Of a stretch of DNA of 64,000 bases, positions 15,156 through 23,669 are shown in pieces. Origin of the DNA: Mariaggregatimicrobium sp964498785 (GTDB lineage Bacteria; Zhuqueibacterota; Zhuqueibacteria; Thermofontimicrobiales; Thiofontviventaceae). The notes under the pieces are model-generated. The model was given only the letters and a program-made list of their open reading frames with translations, did no database searches and was not told the DNA's origin. Position numbers and translations under genes: made by a program. Position 1 is the first letter of the stretch. Every line of letters begins with the position of its first letter. Location: the NCBI GenBank assembly GCA_964498785.1, contig CAZCJL010000010.1:1-64000 (forward strand), given 5' to 3'.

Positions 15156-15448
15156 GCGACAACAACAACAACAACAACGACCAGCCGGACACCACCATCG
15201 AGGTCGAGCGGGGCACGGATGTCCGCGTCGGCGGCGTCGGCCGGATCAATGTCCTGGTCATCGACTACGAGGGCGACGGCCGCGCCGAGTACGAGGAGCT
15301 GCCGGCCGGCGCGACCGTCCGCGACGTCGTGGGCGACACCCGCGACCGCACGGTCTCGGTCAACGGCGAGCGGGCCTCCGCCGACACCCCGCTGGAGGAC
15401 GGCGACAAGATCACCACCAGCCCCGAGTCGCCCGAGGGCGGCTGCTGA
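15152..15448 (+). CDS. Ubiquitin-like protein with terminal Gly-Gly-Cys, module B
   Basis: A 98-residue protein with an Asn-rich flexible N-terminus (AAC codon run) and a ThiS/MoaD-like beta-grasp core: LPAGATVRDVV, SVNGERASADTPLEDGDKI. It ends EGGC, that is a diglycine at 96-97 followed by one removable Cys, as expected for a ubiquitin-like precursor that a JAB peptidase matures. Its ATG overlaps the SbcC-like stop (ATGA), so the two are co-translated. A strong terminator follows. Confidence 0.85.
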   Translation: MSDNNNNNNDQPDTTIEVERGTDVRVGGVGRINVLVIDYEGDGRAEYEELPAGATVRDVVGDTRDRTVSVNGERASADTPLEDGDKITTSPESPEGGC

Positions 15449-15476
15449 CCCAAGGCCTACTGGTCTGAACAACAGG

Positions 15477-15506
15477 CCCCCCGTCGGTCCGCCGACGGGG
15501 GGTTTT
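15477..15506 (+). terminator. Rho-independent terminator
   Basis: CCCCCCGTCGG (15477-15487) and CCGACGGGGGG (15492-15502) form a perfect 11-bp stem with a 4-nt loop, followed by TTTT. It separates the SbcC/ubiquitin-like unit from the E2-RING gene at 15527. Confidence 0.85.
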
Positions 15507-15526
15507 CACGGAGGGAACGCCCCATC

Positions 15527-17608
15527 ATGCGGGACGATCTCAGAGCGATTCTCGACCGGCACAACGGACGTGTGGCCGAGAACAGCCAGGTCTCCGAGGG
15601 GACGGCGAGCATCGCCGCCACTCTGGCCGACAGGTGCGCGCGGGCGCTGGTCCGACGCTATTCACCGCCGGACGCCGGGGTCTGCAGCCGGGTGCTGACC
15701 GACCTTCGGGGTCTGCGGTCCCGGTCACTGAACTGCACGCTGGGCCCGATGTTCGACGTGCTGTGCGCGCGGTTCGAGCGCTGGTCGAGCGTGCCGCTCT
15801 CCACCACCGATCTGCATACTTACCAGCGGAACGTGCGGTCGGTGATCGAAGCGCTGCGCCACACGGACAGCTACCTGTCCGTGGCGTTGGACGCGGGGGG
15901 CGGACACGAGGGTAGTCAGGCCATCGCGCAGGAGTTCGGCTATGTGCCGCCGGACGTCGGCGAGGGTCCGGTCGGTGAACTGCGGCAGACGATCTTCACC
16001 GAGATCCTGCAGCTGGCCTCCAGCTCGCAGTTCGGCGGGGTAGAGCTGCAGGACGACCGGATTGTCGTCTGGATCGACGACGTCTGGATCCACGACCCGC
16101 AGGGCGAGTACCCGGACGTGCCACTGGGCGGATTCAGCATCACCCTGATGCTGGACGGGCAGTGCATGGCGAGTCTCGAGCGCCTGGCCTGTAGCAAGCC
16201 GGATGCGCTGTGCATGGACCTGAACATGCTTCGGGTCTGGGCAGATGATCCTGTCTATCATGTCGACGGTGATTACTTCCACCCGCATGTCTCGGGTAAC
16301 GGCAGCGTCTGCCTGGGGGATGCCGAGGAGGCGGTGTCCATGGCCATGTTCCACGGGCGGATCTGCGACATGTTCCAGGTCCTCAAGAGCTGGCTGATGA
16401 CCTACGGCAGCGAGAATCCCTTCGCCCGGATCGACGGCTGGCTCGAGGGCCATCGGTGCCCGGCCTGCGGTGGGTGGGCGATGGACGGTGATGACGATGT
16501 CGTGACCTGCGCGACCACCGGCGCCCAGCTTCACCGCGGCTGCGCCATGGAGTTCCGGGGCCAGTACTACTCTCGGCAGCAGGCGACCATTTGCCCGAAC
16601 TGCGGCACGCGCGGTCCGCGGTCCGTCCTGGGCATGGAAACCGGCTTGCGCCGTGTGGCCTGCGTCTTCTGTCGCGACGATCTGGCTGCGGCTCGGTCGG
16701 CCGGCATGAACGGCGTCTACCGCTGCTGGAACTGCCAGACCGAGCACGAGGGCACGGAGAACCGCGTCGACTTCGACGCCGGCATTCAGCTGTGCACCGA
16801 GTGCTGTCGTCCGATGGACGGCGAGGACGAGATGTGGGAGGTCAAGATCCGCGATCCGGTGAACCCGGAGGCCTACGACCAGTCGGCCTGGGTACCGATC
16901 AGCCGCCGGCTACGGCCCGTCCCCTGGCGGAACGTCACTCGGGTTCCGCCTGAGGTCCGGACGATCGTCCAGTGCGAGTGCGGCGCGAGCTGCCTGGATA
17001 CCGACCGCCATCAAGACTACCTGGGGCGCCACACCTGCTGTCCGACCTGCGACCCGGAGCTCATCCGGTTCTCGAAGCCGATCCGCGAGGACATCGCCTA
17101 CCTCGACGCGTACCTCGTGTTCTTCCATCAGGTGGCGATCTCTGACTTCACCCGGCCGTATGTCGAGACCGTCGGTCTCGCGGCGCGCGGGGTGTCGGTG
17201 GCCGACGCGCTGGCCGTGGCCCGCACGCTCCGGACTCTGGAGATGCGGAGCCTCAACCGGTGCCGTGGTCGGCACGAAGACCAGTTCCTGGCCGAGAAGG
17301 TTCGGCTGTGGAACGAGCTCGCGGGGCTCGATTGGCTCCGGATCAAGCGCAGCCTGCCGCCTGAGGCGGTCGAGATGCACGATGATATGATCGCGACCCA
17401 GTACGGGCGCACTGCACCACACAGAGAGGCACGCGATGCCGAACTTCCAGCCGACGAACGGCAAGACGCCGAAGAAGTCCAGGTCCAGGAAGGCCAAGGC
17501 CCCTACCAAGCCGAAGACCCCGACGAAGACCTCGACGAAGACTTCGACCAGGACATCGACGAAGGCCGGCGCGACGACGGCGGTGCGGGCGACGGCGCCC
17601 ACTACTGA
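15527..17608 (+). CDS. E2-like protein fused to RING-like zinc domains, module B
   Basis: A 693-residue protein. Residues about 150-305 form an E2 domain with FHPHVSGNGSVCLGD: His252-Pro253 and candidate catalytic Cys262, the classical HPN-like and CL signature. From 311 a series of zinc pairs follows: CPAC, VTCATTG...HRGC, CPNC (RING/treble-clef-like), then CVFC, CWNC, CTEC, and later CECG, CCPTC. This looks like an E2 joined to an E3-like or ribbon module in one chain. The very acidic C-terminal tail is encoded over the next gene's start (173-nt overlap). Predicted role: transfer of the GG ubiquitin-like protein to targets. Confidence 0.85.
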   Translation: MRDDLRAILDRHNGRVAENSQVSEGTASIAATLADRCARALVRRYSPPDAGVCSRVLTDLRGLRSRSLNCTLGPMFDVLCARFERWSSVPLSTTDLHTYQRNVRSVIEALRHTDSYLSVALDAGGGHEGSQAIAQEFGYVPPDVGEGPVGELRQTIFTEILQLASSSQFGGVELQDDRIVVWIDDVWIHDPQGEYPDVPLGGFSITLMLDGQCMASLERLACSKPDALCMDLNMLRVWADDPVYHVDGDYFHPHVSGNGSVCLGDAEEAVSMAMFHGRICDMFQVLKSWLMTYGSENPFARIDGWLEGHRCPACGGWAMDGDDDVVTCATTGAQLHRGCAMEFRGQYYSRQQATICPNCGTRGPRSVLGMETGLRRVACVFCRDDLAAARSAGMNGVYRCWNCQTEHEGTENRVDFDAGIQLCTECCRPMDGEDEMWEVKIRDPVNPEAYDQSAWVPISRRLRPVPWRNVTRVPPEVRTIVQCECGASCLDTDRHQDYLGRHTCCPTCDPELIRFSKPIREDIAYLDAYLVFFHQVAISDFTRPYVETVGLAARGVSVADALAVARTLRTLEMRSLNRCRGRHEDQFLAEKVRLWNELAGLDWLRIKRSLPPEAVEMHDDMIATQYGRTAPHREARDAELPADERQDAEEVQVQEGQGPYQAEDPDEDLDEDFDQDIDEGRRDDGGAGDGAHY

Positions 17609-19529
17609 GGTCGTCGTCCCCCATACCGCCAGCGGTCGCCGGCAGGTCGAGCTGCCGGTGACTCCCGTGGCGCCGATCCGGGCCCGGAAGCCCGACGTCA
17701 CGGAACTGCAGCTGACGCCCTACGCCTGGGCCAAGCTCCAGTACCTGTGCCACTGCGTACCGACCGAGATCGGGGCGATGGGCATCGGCCTCTCCCGCGA
17801 GGAGCCGCTGATCATCACCGACCTGGTCGTGCCGCACCAGGAGGTGTCGGGCGTCTGCACGAAGTTCGACGACCTCCCGTTCAACAACCTGCTCGACGAG
17901 CTGTGCGACCCCGAGGGCAAGCACAAGCTGCACCCGGTGCAGTGCTCGCGGGTCTGGTTCCACACGCACCCCGGTTTCAGCCCGTCGCCCAGCGCGACGG
18001 ACGAAGAGACTTTCGAGAGCCGCTGGGCCTCGAAGTGCAGTTGGGCGGTCATGGCGATCCTCGCGTCCGACGGGTCGATGTACGCCCGCCTCGCCCGGAA
18101 CGCCGGTGGCCTGCGGACGGCTCACCAGATCCCGATCGCCGTGGCCTGGGACCAGCCGTTCCCGGCCTCCGATCACGCTGCGTGGCTGGCTGACGTCGGT
18201 CAGAAGCTGCGTGAGGTCGACATCCAGTCTTACGTGCCGGCCGGTATCCCGTGCGTCATGCGCGACTACTACACCGAGCCCCCGCTCAGCAGGTTCTCGG
18301 ACCCGGTCCATGACGATCTGATCTTCGAGGATTGGGAGGGGCGGTGGACGGCGACGGTCCCCGACCAGGAGACGGCGGTCGACCGGGCCTTGAGTCACTT
18401 GCGCAGTCCGCCGGCCCGTCGGAAGGGCCAGGAGTTCACCAAGGTCAACGGCCGCCCGTCGGACGGTTCTCGACCCATGATCCGACTGCGGCCGCAGGAC
18501 CTCCTGCATCCGCTCGACCAACGCGACCGGCAGCAGCTCTGGAGCTTGCCGCCCGACACGACGACCCGCAAGGACTCGCGGCTCCTCAAGGAGCTCGCGA
18601 AGATCGGCGTCACGCCCTGCGGGGAGACTGCGAGGCCCGGTCAGAAGCCCTTCGGCCGGTACTCCTGGCTCCTGTTCAACGTCGACCTGCCGCTCGAGCC
18701 GAAGCTCATGAGCCGGATCGGGAAGCGCTGGCCCCGAGGCCTGACCGCGCGCCAGCTGTTCGAGGTCAGCGCCCCGCTCGACGCGGACACCGACAACCTG
18801 GTTGAGGTCGCGAAGCTCGAGATCCTCCTGAGCAATGCCCAGCACCACAGCGTGGATCAGCGCAGTCCGTCGTTCACCATGCAGCGCGACACGCACGGCG
18901 AGCGGATCACCGAGCTCATGCCGTGGGTCCGGGCGGACAACACGCTCATCTGGCTGACGCCGGAGGAGATGGAGTGGATGGAGGACGTGATCGCCGGCGG
19001 ATCGGCGGACGCGATCCCCATCGGCCGGTTCGGCGCGGGACGTCGCCCGAAGCCCGCCAGTTCCCAGTGGCCGCCGGTTCCCGACCGACCGGTCAATCCG
19101 GACTTCCGGGAGGTGAAGGACCAGATCCTCGACATCTTCGAGCAGCTGCGGGGCTGTATCGAGGAGGCGACGATCGAGGACGAGTGGGCGCACGACGTGT
19201 TCGACCAGAACCTGTACGAGAAGCTGGTCGAGCCGCTGCGGCAGGGCGCCAAGAGCGGTGGCTACCACAGCGTGTTCCAATGGGTGTACGAGGAGCTGGC
19301 CGACTACGACCACGACCCCGACGCCTTCGACCATGAGCTCGAGGGCATGCTCGAGGACATGAAGAGCGGCGACCGGCCGATGCCCGGCATCTCGGAGTCG
19401 GCTGATCGTCGGCGGATCCTCGAGTCGGCCCAGGCCACGCTCGAGGAGGTGAACGAGATGCTGATGAGCGGAGAAGATCGATGCAGACAACCGCGCCTGA
19501 CACCCACAGCCGGGGCGCCGCCCTCCTGA
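17436..19529 (+). CDS. Large JAB/JAMM metallopeptidase, module B
   Basis: A 697-residue protein. Residues 1-60 are a Lys/Thr/Pro-rich basic tail; the JAB domain spans about 90-240 with Glu111 and HTHPGFSPSPSATD (His176, His178, Ser186, Asp189; exact JAMM spacing). About 450 further residues are unrecognised, with an acidic helical C-terminus. Likely releases or matures the module B ubiquitin-like protein. Its first 173 nt overlap the E2-RING gene in another frame and its last 49 nt overlap the E1 gene. Fusion to a large unknown domain is unusual for JAB proteins. Confidence 0.85.
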   Translation: MPNFQPTNGKTPKKSRSRKAKAPTKPKTPTKTSTKTSTRTSTKAGATTAVRATAPTTEVVVPHTASGRRQVELPVTPVAPIRARKPDVTELQLTPYAWAKLQYLCHCVPTEIGAMGIGLSREEPLIITDLVVPHQEVSGVCTKFDDLPFNNLLDELCDPEGKHKLHPVQCSRVWFHTHPGFSPSPSATDEETFESRWASKCSWAVMAILASDGSMYARLARNAGGLRTAHQIPIAVAWDQPFPASDHAAWLADVGQKLREVDIQSYVPAGIPCVMRDYYTEPPLSRFSDPVHDDLIFEDWEGRWTATVPDQETAVDRALSHLRSPPARRKGQEFTKVNGRPSDGSRPMIRLRPQDLLHPLDQRDRQQLWSLPPDTTTRKDSRLLKELAKIGVTPCGETARPGQKPFGRYSWLLFNVDLPLEPKLMSRIGKRWPRGLTARQLFEVSAPLDADTDNLVEVAKLEILLSNAQHHSVDQRSPSFTMQRDTHGERITELMPWVRADNTLIWLTPEEMEWMEDVIAGGSADAIPIGRFGAGRRPKPASSQWPPVPDRPVNPDFREVKDQILDIFEQLRGCIEEATIEDEWAHDVFDQNLYEKLVEPLRQGAKSGGYHSVFQWVYEELADYDHDPDAFDHELEGMLEDMKSGDRPMPGISESADRRRILESAQATLEEVNEMLMSGEDRCRQPRLTPTAGAPPS

Positions 19530-20179
19530 ACTGGGAAGGCCTGCAGAACAAGCACGTGGCGGTCGCCGGGTGCGGGGCCGTCGGCCGTCAGCTGTGCCTG
19601 CAGCTGGCGTCGGCCGGCCAGCGCAGGGTGACGGTCTTCGACCACGACACGGTCGAGGACGTGAACCTCGGTCCCCAGGGCTGGTCGCCCGAGTCCGTGG
19701 GAACGGCGAAGGTCGAGGCGCTGCACGCGGACCTCGCCCTCCACTGGACGCCTACCCAGTTCTTCGACTGGACGTTCCAGGCCCGGCGCTTCCCGATCCA
19801 GCAGGAGGAGGGCATGGATGACGTCGACGCGATCTTCTTCTGCGTCGACTCGATCGCGGTCCGGCAGACGCTGTACGAGGCCTGGCACCCGGTGCTTCGG
19901 GACCGCGGGGCGCTGTTCGACGTGCGGGTCGCAGGCGAGATCATGCGTCTCGTGAGTTGTTGCGACGAGCTGTCGTGGGACTACTATGCCGGGACGCTGT
20001 TCGAGCCGGAGCAGGCGATGCCCGTCTCCTGCACGAGCAAGATGACGATCCACCTCGCCAGCCTTGCGGCGGCCCTTCAGGTCCAGCAGTACAGCCTGTG
20101 GCTTCGTGGCCAGCGGCACCTGGTGGAGAGGGACGTCGTCTGCAACTGGCTGGCGATGGAGCTGCACGCCAAGCGCTAG
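19481..20179 (+). CDS. E1/ThiF-like activating enzyme, module B
   Basis: A 232-residue Rossmann adenylyltransferase. Gly motif GCGAVG at 30-35; VFDHDTVEDVNLGPQGW matches the Asp and Asn positions of ThiF/E1; candidate thioester Cys184 in MPVSCTSKM. It has the same length class as the module A E1 but clearly different sequence, so it is an old duplication or independent acquisition. It overlaps the JAB gene by 49 nt and is followed after 18 nt by the helicase gene. Expected partner: the GGC ubiquitin-like protein at 15152. Confidence 0.87.
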   Translation: MQTTAPDTHSRGAALLNWEGLQNKHVAVAGCGAVGRQLCLQLASAGQRRVTVFDHDTVEDVNLGPQGWSPESVGTAKVEALHADLALHWTPTQFFDWTFQARRFPIQQEEGMDDVDAIFFCVDSIAVRQTLYEAWHPVLRDRGALFDVRVAGEIMRLVSCCDELSWDYYAGTLFEPEQAMPVSCTSKMTIHLASLAAALQVQQYSLWLRGQRHLVERDVVCNWLAMELHAKR

Positions 20180-20197
20180 AGTAAGTGAGAGGAAGCG

Positions 20198-21655
20198 ATG
20201 GACGCTATCCTGAACGTCGTGGGCCGGGCGCTGACCTTGTCGCCCGGTGCCTACGGCGAGCTGTTTGAGGACCGGTGCACCGTCACCCAGATGACGCAGC
20301 AGCAGGTCTTTGACGATGACGGCCGGTTCTGCGGACGCGAGAGCCGGCCGGTGAAGCACCCGATGTGGTGGTATGCGGACGCCAAGGACGGTGGCCGGCT
20401 CTTCTGCACGTACAGCGGCTATGCCCACATCATCGCCCAGGAGCTGCGTGATCGCGGGATCAAGGTCCAGGTCAGCGAGCTGGTGGACGACGGCCTGGGC
20501 CCACCGGACATCAGCCAGGTGAAGCACGTGACCTGGCGCACGCGCCAGAAGAGCGTCTTCACCCGGATCCTGGCCTACCGGCGTGGCCTGATCGACTGTC
20601 CCGTGGGCTGGGGAAAGACGTATCTCGCACAGCAGCTGACCAGGGTCTGGCCGCAGGCGGAGATCGTGCTGACCGTGCCGTTCGGCGACGTCATGCTCGA
20701 GACCTACGACACCCTCTGCCGGGAGATGGGCCCGCACCGCGTGGGGATCGTCGGCAAGGGCCGGTGCAAGCCCAACAGGCTGACGGTCTGCACCGCCCAG
20801 TCCCTGCACAAGCTGAGCAAGGACGTGAACCTGATCCTGGCCGACGAGAGCCACGCGATGTGCTCGGCGAACTACGTGAAGAAGTTCAACAAGTTCCATC
20901 GCGCCCGGCTCATCGGGTTCAGCGCGAGCCACGAGCGGGACGACGGGGCGGACGAGTTCTCCACGGCCCTCTTCGGCCCGGTCATCGCCCGGGTCGAGTA
21001 CGGCGAGGCGGTGGACGGCGGGAACGTCGTCCCGCTGCGCGTCCGAATGCACCGGGTGCGGAACGGGCCGTCGCTCTCCGGCCTCTCCGACCAGACCTAC
21101 GTGAACCGCGTCGGGATCTGGCGGAACGACCAGCGCAACGACCTGATCACGCACGTCGTCCGCGAGCTGGAGAAGGAGTTCGGGCCCGAGGCCCAGATCC
21201 TGATCATGGGCGCGGTCCTCGAGCATGTCTGCGCGCTCAAGCAGCGCCTGCCCGAGTACACGCTGGTCACCGGCGAGCCCGAGCCGAAGCGCGTGCAGAA
21301 GCTGAAGAAGGACGGGATCTGGCCGGGTGACGAGCCGCCGTGCACCGACGCCATGCGGCAGGAGGCCCGCCGGGCGTTCGCCATGAACGAACTGAAGCGG
21401 GTGATCGTGACGAAGATCTGGCGACAGGGCGTGAACTTCAACGACCTGGCGATCCTCGTCCGGATCGACGGTCTGGCGTCGGGCACCGACGCCACCCAGA
21501 TCCCTGGTCGCCTCTCCCGGCTGCCGAACCAGTCGGGCAAGGAGTACGGGCTGCTCGTTGACTTCATGGACGAGTTCAGCGAGAACCTGAAGCGCCGGGC
21601 CTACAAGCGGCGCTCCTGCTACAAGAAGCACGGATGGCACGTCGAGGTGATCTGA
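20198..21655 (+). CDS. SF2 DNA/RNA helicase (UvsW-like)
   Basis: A 485-residue helicase. Motif I CPVGWGKTYL (134-143), motif II DESH (216-219), motif III GFSAS, and motif VI QIPGRLSRLP near the C-terminus. The layout, with an extended N-terminus, resembles phage UvsW-type helicases that resolve recombination and R-loop intermediates; I infer that role by context. AGAGGAAGCG precedes the ATG. It directly follows the second conjugation module. Confidence 0.85.
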   Translation: MDAILNVVGRALTLSPGAYGELFEDRCTVTQMTQQQVFDDDGRFCGRESRPVKHPMWWYADAKDGGRLFCTYSGYAHIIAQELRDRGIKVQVSELVDDGLGPPDISQVKHVTWRTRQKSVFTRILAYRRGLIDCPVGWGKTYLAQQLTRVWPQAEIVLTVPFGDVMLETYDTLCREMGPHRVGIVGKGRCKPNRLTVCTAQSLHKLSKDVNLILADESHAMCSANYVKKFNKFHRARLIGFSASHERDDGADEFSTALFGPVIARVEYGEAVDGGNVVPLRVRMHRVRNGPSLSGLSDQTYVNRVGIWRNDQRNDLITHVVRELEKEFGPEAQILIMGAVLEHVCALKQRLPEYTLVTGEPEPKRVQKLKKDGIWPGDEPPCTDAMRQEARRAFAMNELKRVIVTKIWRQGVNFNDLAILVRIDGLASGTDATQIPGRLSRLPNQSGKEYGLLVDFMDEFSENLKRRAYKRRSCYKKHGWHVEVI

Positions 21656-22224
21656 CCGTTTCGTCGCTCGATGTGATCATCGACCCGAAGGGGCTACGGC
21701 ACGTGCCGGATCCCGAGCTCGTGCAACTGGGCGACCGTATTCTCCAGCTGTTCAAGGAGATGCGGCCCCAATACACACCAGGCCGCGTGCATGTGGGCCA
21801 TAAGGCCCTACCGCACTTCTACCGGGCGGCCGAGATCTGTCGGGCCCGCGACATACCACCGGAGCAGTTCGTCAGAGAGCAGCTCGAGGGGATGAGTCTG
21901 GTCGGCACTTTCTGGCCGTCGGCCATCGCCAGCGCGACCTTCAGGGACATGCTGCCGCCCTCGTTCGTCGCAAATGCTTTGGCCACTAAACTCTACAAAA
22001 GTATGTTGCAGATCTTTATGCAGCGTGGCAGGATCTACGGTCCGCGCCAAGTGCTGGAGGATGACACTGCCCAGCTATCGCCTCTCTTCATCGCGGTCGT
22101 AGGCCACCATCACGGGTACGACGACCTGGTCGATCGGCACAGAGAGGCAGCTAGGTTGGAGCTCGCCGCCACGCCCGCAGCGCGGGAAGTTTTCGGAAAC
22201 TTGGCGGAGTTCCTGAATGCCTGA
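21634..22224 (+). CDS. Unknown 196-residue protein between helicase genes
   Basis: It starts (ATG 21634) within the last codons of the SF2 helicase and ends 8 nt into the DnaB-like gene. The ribosome site is weak, and an internal GTG near 21671 is an alternative start. It is predicted mostly helical with a GHHHGYDD patch near residue 160 and no known motif. Position suggests a replication accessory role such as helicase loader, which is inference only. Confidence 0.6.
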   Translation: MARRGDLTVSSLDVIIDPKGLRHVPDPELVQLGDRILQLFKEMRPQYTPGRVHVGHKALPHFYRAAEICRARDIPPEQFVREQLEGMSLVGTFWPSAIASATFRDMLPPSFVANALATKLYKSMLQIFMQRGRIYGPRQVLEDDTAQLSPLFIAVVGHHHGYDDLVDRHREAARLELAATPAAREVFGNLAEFLNA

Positions 22225-23668
22225 CACCCCCTTTGGCGAGGAGCATTATGACCTGCTGCTCGCCCAGATGGTTCGGTCACCGACCATCCGCGACCTCGCG
22301 GTGGAGATGATCGAGCCCCGACACTTCACGGACCAGCGGGTCGGCGGCACCCCGGTTCAGGGAATCGTCTTCTCGATCATCAAGTCCTACGCGCAGGAAC
22401 ACGGGCTGGCCCCGGACGGCGCGGTCTTCCTGGTCGAGCTCGAGCGGTACCTGACCCGGTACTTCAACAGCGAGAGCAAGCGGCAGAAGGTCATCGCCCA
22501 GTCCAAGCGGTTCCTGGCGCTGATCGACCTGACGACGGAGAACTCCGAGCCTCTGGCCCGGAAGGTGCTCCAGCACATCGTCGAGAGCTGCGTGTTCAAG
22601 ACCGCGGTCGACGAAGCGATCCACGAGTACAAGGAGACCGGTGCGCTGAGCGTGCTGCGGGACAACATCCTGGAGGTGGAGTCCCGGCAGTCCGTCATGC
22701 ACGGCGGTCTCTCGACCAACCACATCCTGGACCTCGAGATCGAGGAGGCCGGCGAGCGGGTGTCGACCCAACTCCCGTGGCTGGACGTCCGCTTCGGCAA
22801 GGGGGCGGGCCCGGCGCTCGGGTCGGCGCTCGGCATCATCGCCCCGCAAGGGCATGGTAAAACGACTCTGGGTATTCAGATGGCTGTCAGCCAGGCCCTG
22901 GTCGGCAGGCACGCCCTGCTGGTCCTGGCCGAGGAGGGCATGTCGCTCCAGATGCGGTGCAAGATCTTCGGCTGCGCTCTGGGGCTGGACTGGACGCTGA
23001 TCGAAGCGGCCCCGCCGCCGAAGTTCGTGGACAAGGTGATCTACGCGGTGCGCGACGCCCGGATCGACAGCAAGACGGCCGGCCGGAAGATGGCCCACGT
23101 CTCGGAGTACCTGCACGTGCTGGACCTGGTGGCGAAGAACGCGGTGCCCGACGCCCTGGAGGTGACGGACGGCGAGATTCAGCTGCTGCGGTCCAAGGGC
23201 AAGAAGCCGACGTACGTCTATGTCGACTGGGCGGGTATCATCGCCGCGGCCCGCGAGGCGCGTGGCGGCCTGTCCAAGCGCGAGGAGCTGCTGAACCTGG
23301 CCTACGGCCTGTCGAACCAGGCCGCGCGCCACAACTCGATCCTGGCGGTGTCCCACCAGATGTCGCCGGCCGACGAGCGGAAGGGCCCGTTCGCCAGCCA
23401 CACCGTCTACTGCGGGGCTGAGTGCAAGCAGTTCACCGAGCCCTTCAAGTACGTGTTCGTGCTGAACCCGCGGGAACCGAACCAGGGCTACCAGATCATG
23501 CAGGTGCCCAAGTCCCGCAACGACGAGCCGCCGGAGAAGTGCATCATGCAGCTTCGGGGCGAGCTGGCTTCCTTCTACGACATGTCGTCGAAGTGGGAGA
23601 TCAAGGGCAAGCGCATCGCACCGCGACGCACCGGGCCCGAGGGAAGGATGCCCACAGAGAGGCGTTGA
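22217..23668 (+). CDS. DnaB-like replicative helicase (RecA-fold ATPase)
   Basis: A 483-residue protein. The N-terminal helical part (MVRSPTIRDLAVEMIEPRHF) resembles the DnaB N-domain; the RecA-fold core has Walker A PQGHGKTT (210-217), an acidic residue in LVLAEEGMS, and Walker B VYVDWAG. Placed before the primase, it most likely is the replicative 5'-3' helicase. An 8-nt overlap with the preceding gene indicates coupling. The alternative is a RadA-like ATPase. Confidence 0.8.
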   Translation: MPDTPFGEEHYDLLLAQMVRSPTIRDLAVEMIEPRHFTDQRVGGTPVQGIVFSIIKSYAQEHGLAPDGAVFLVELERYLTRYFNSESKRQKVIAQSKRFLALIDLTTENSEPLARKVLQHIVESCVFKTAVDEAIHEYKETGALSVLRDNILEVESRQSVMHGGLSTNHILDLEIEEAGERVSTQLPWLDVRFGKGAGPALGSALGIIAPQGHGKTTLGIQMAVSQALVGRHALLVLAEEGMSLQMRCKIFGCALGLDWTLIEAAPPPKFVDKVIYAVRDARIDSKTAGRKMAHVSEYLHVLDLVAKNAVPDALEVTDGEIQLLRSKGKKPTYVYVDWAGIIAAAREARGGLSKREELLNLAYGLSNQAARHNSILAVSHQMSPADERKGPFASHTVYCGAECKQFTEPFKYVFVLNPREPNQGYQIMQVPKSRNDEPPEKCIMQLRGELASFYDMSSKWEIKGKRIAPRRTGPEGRMPTERR

Positions 23669-23669
23669 C

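Noticed and set aside
17343..21640. Long minus-strand open frames (715 and 778 codons) opposite the JAB, E1 and helicase genes
   Set aside because: The opposite strand encodes recognisable enzymes; the minus frames have shadow composition and no motifs.
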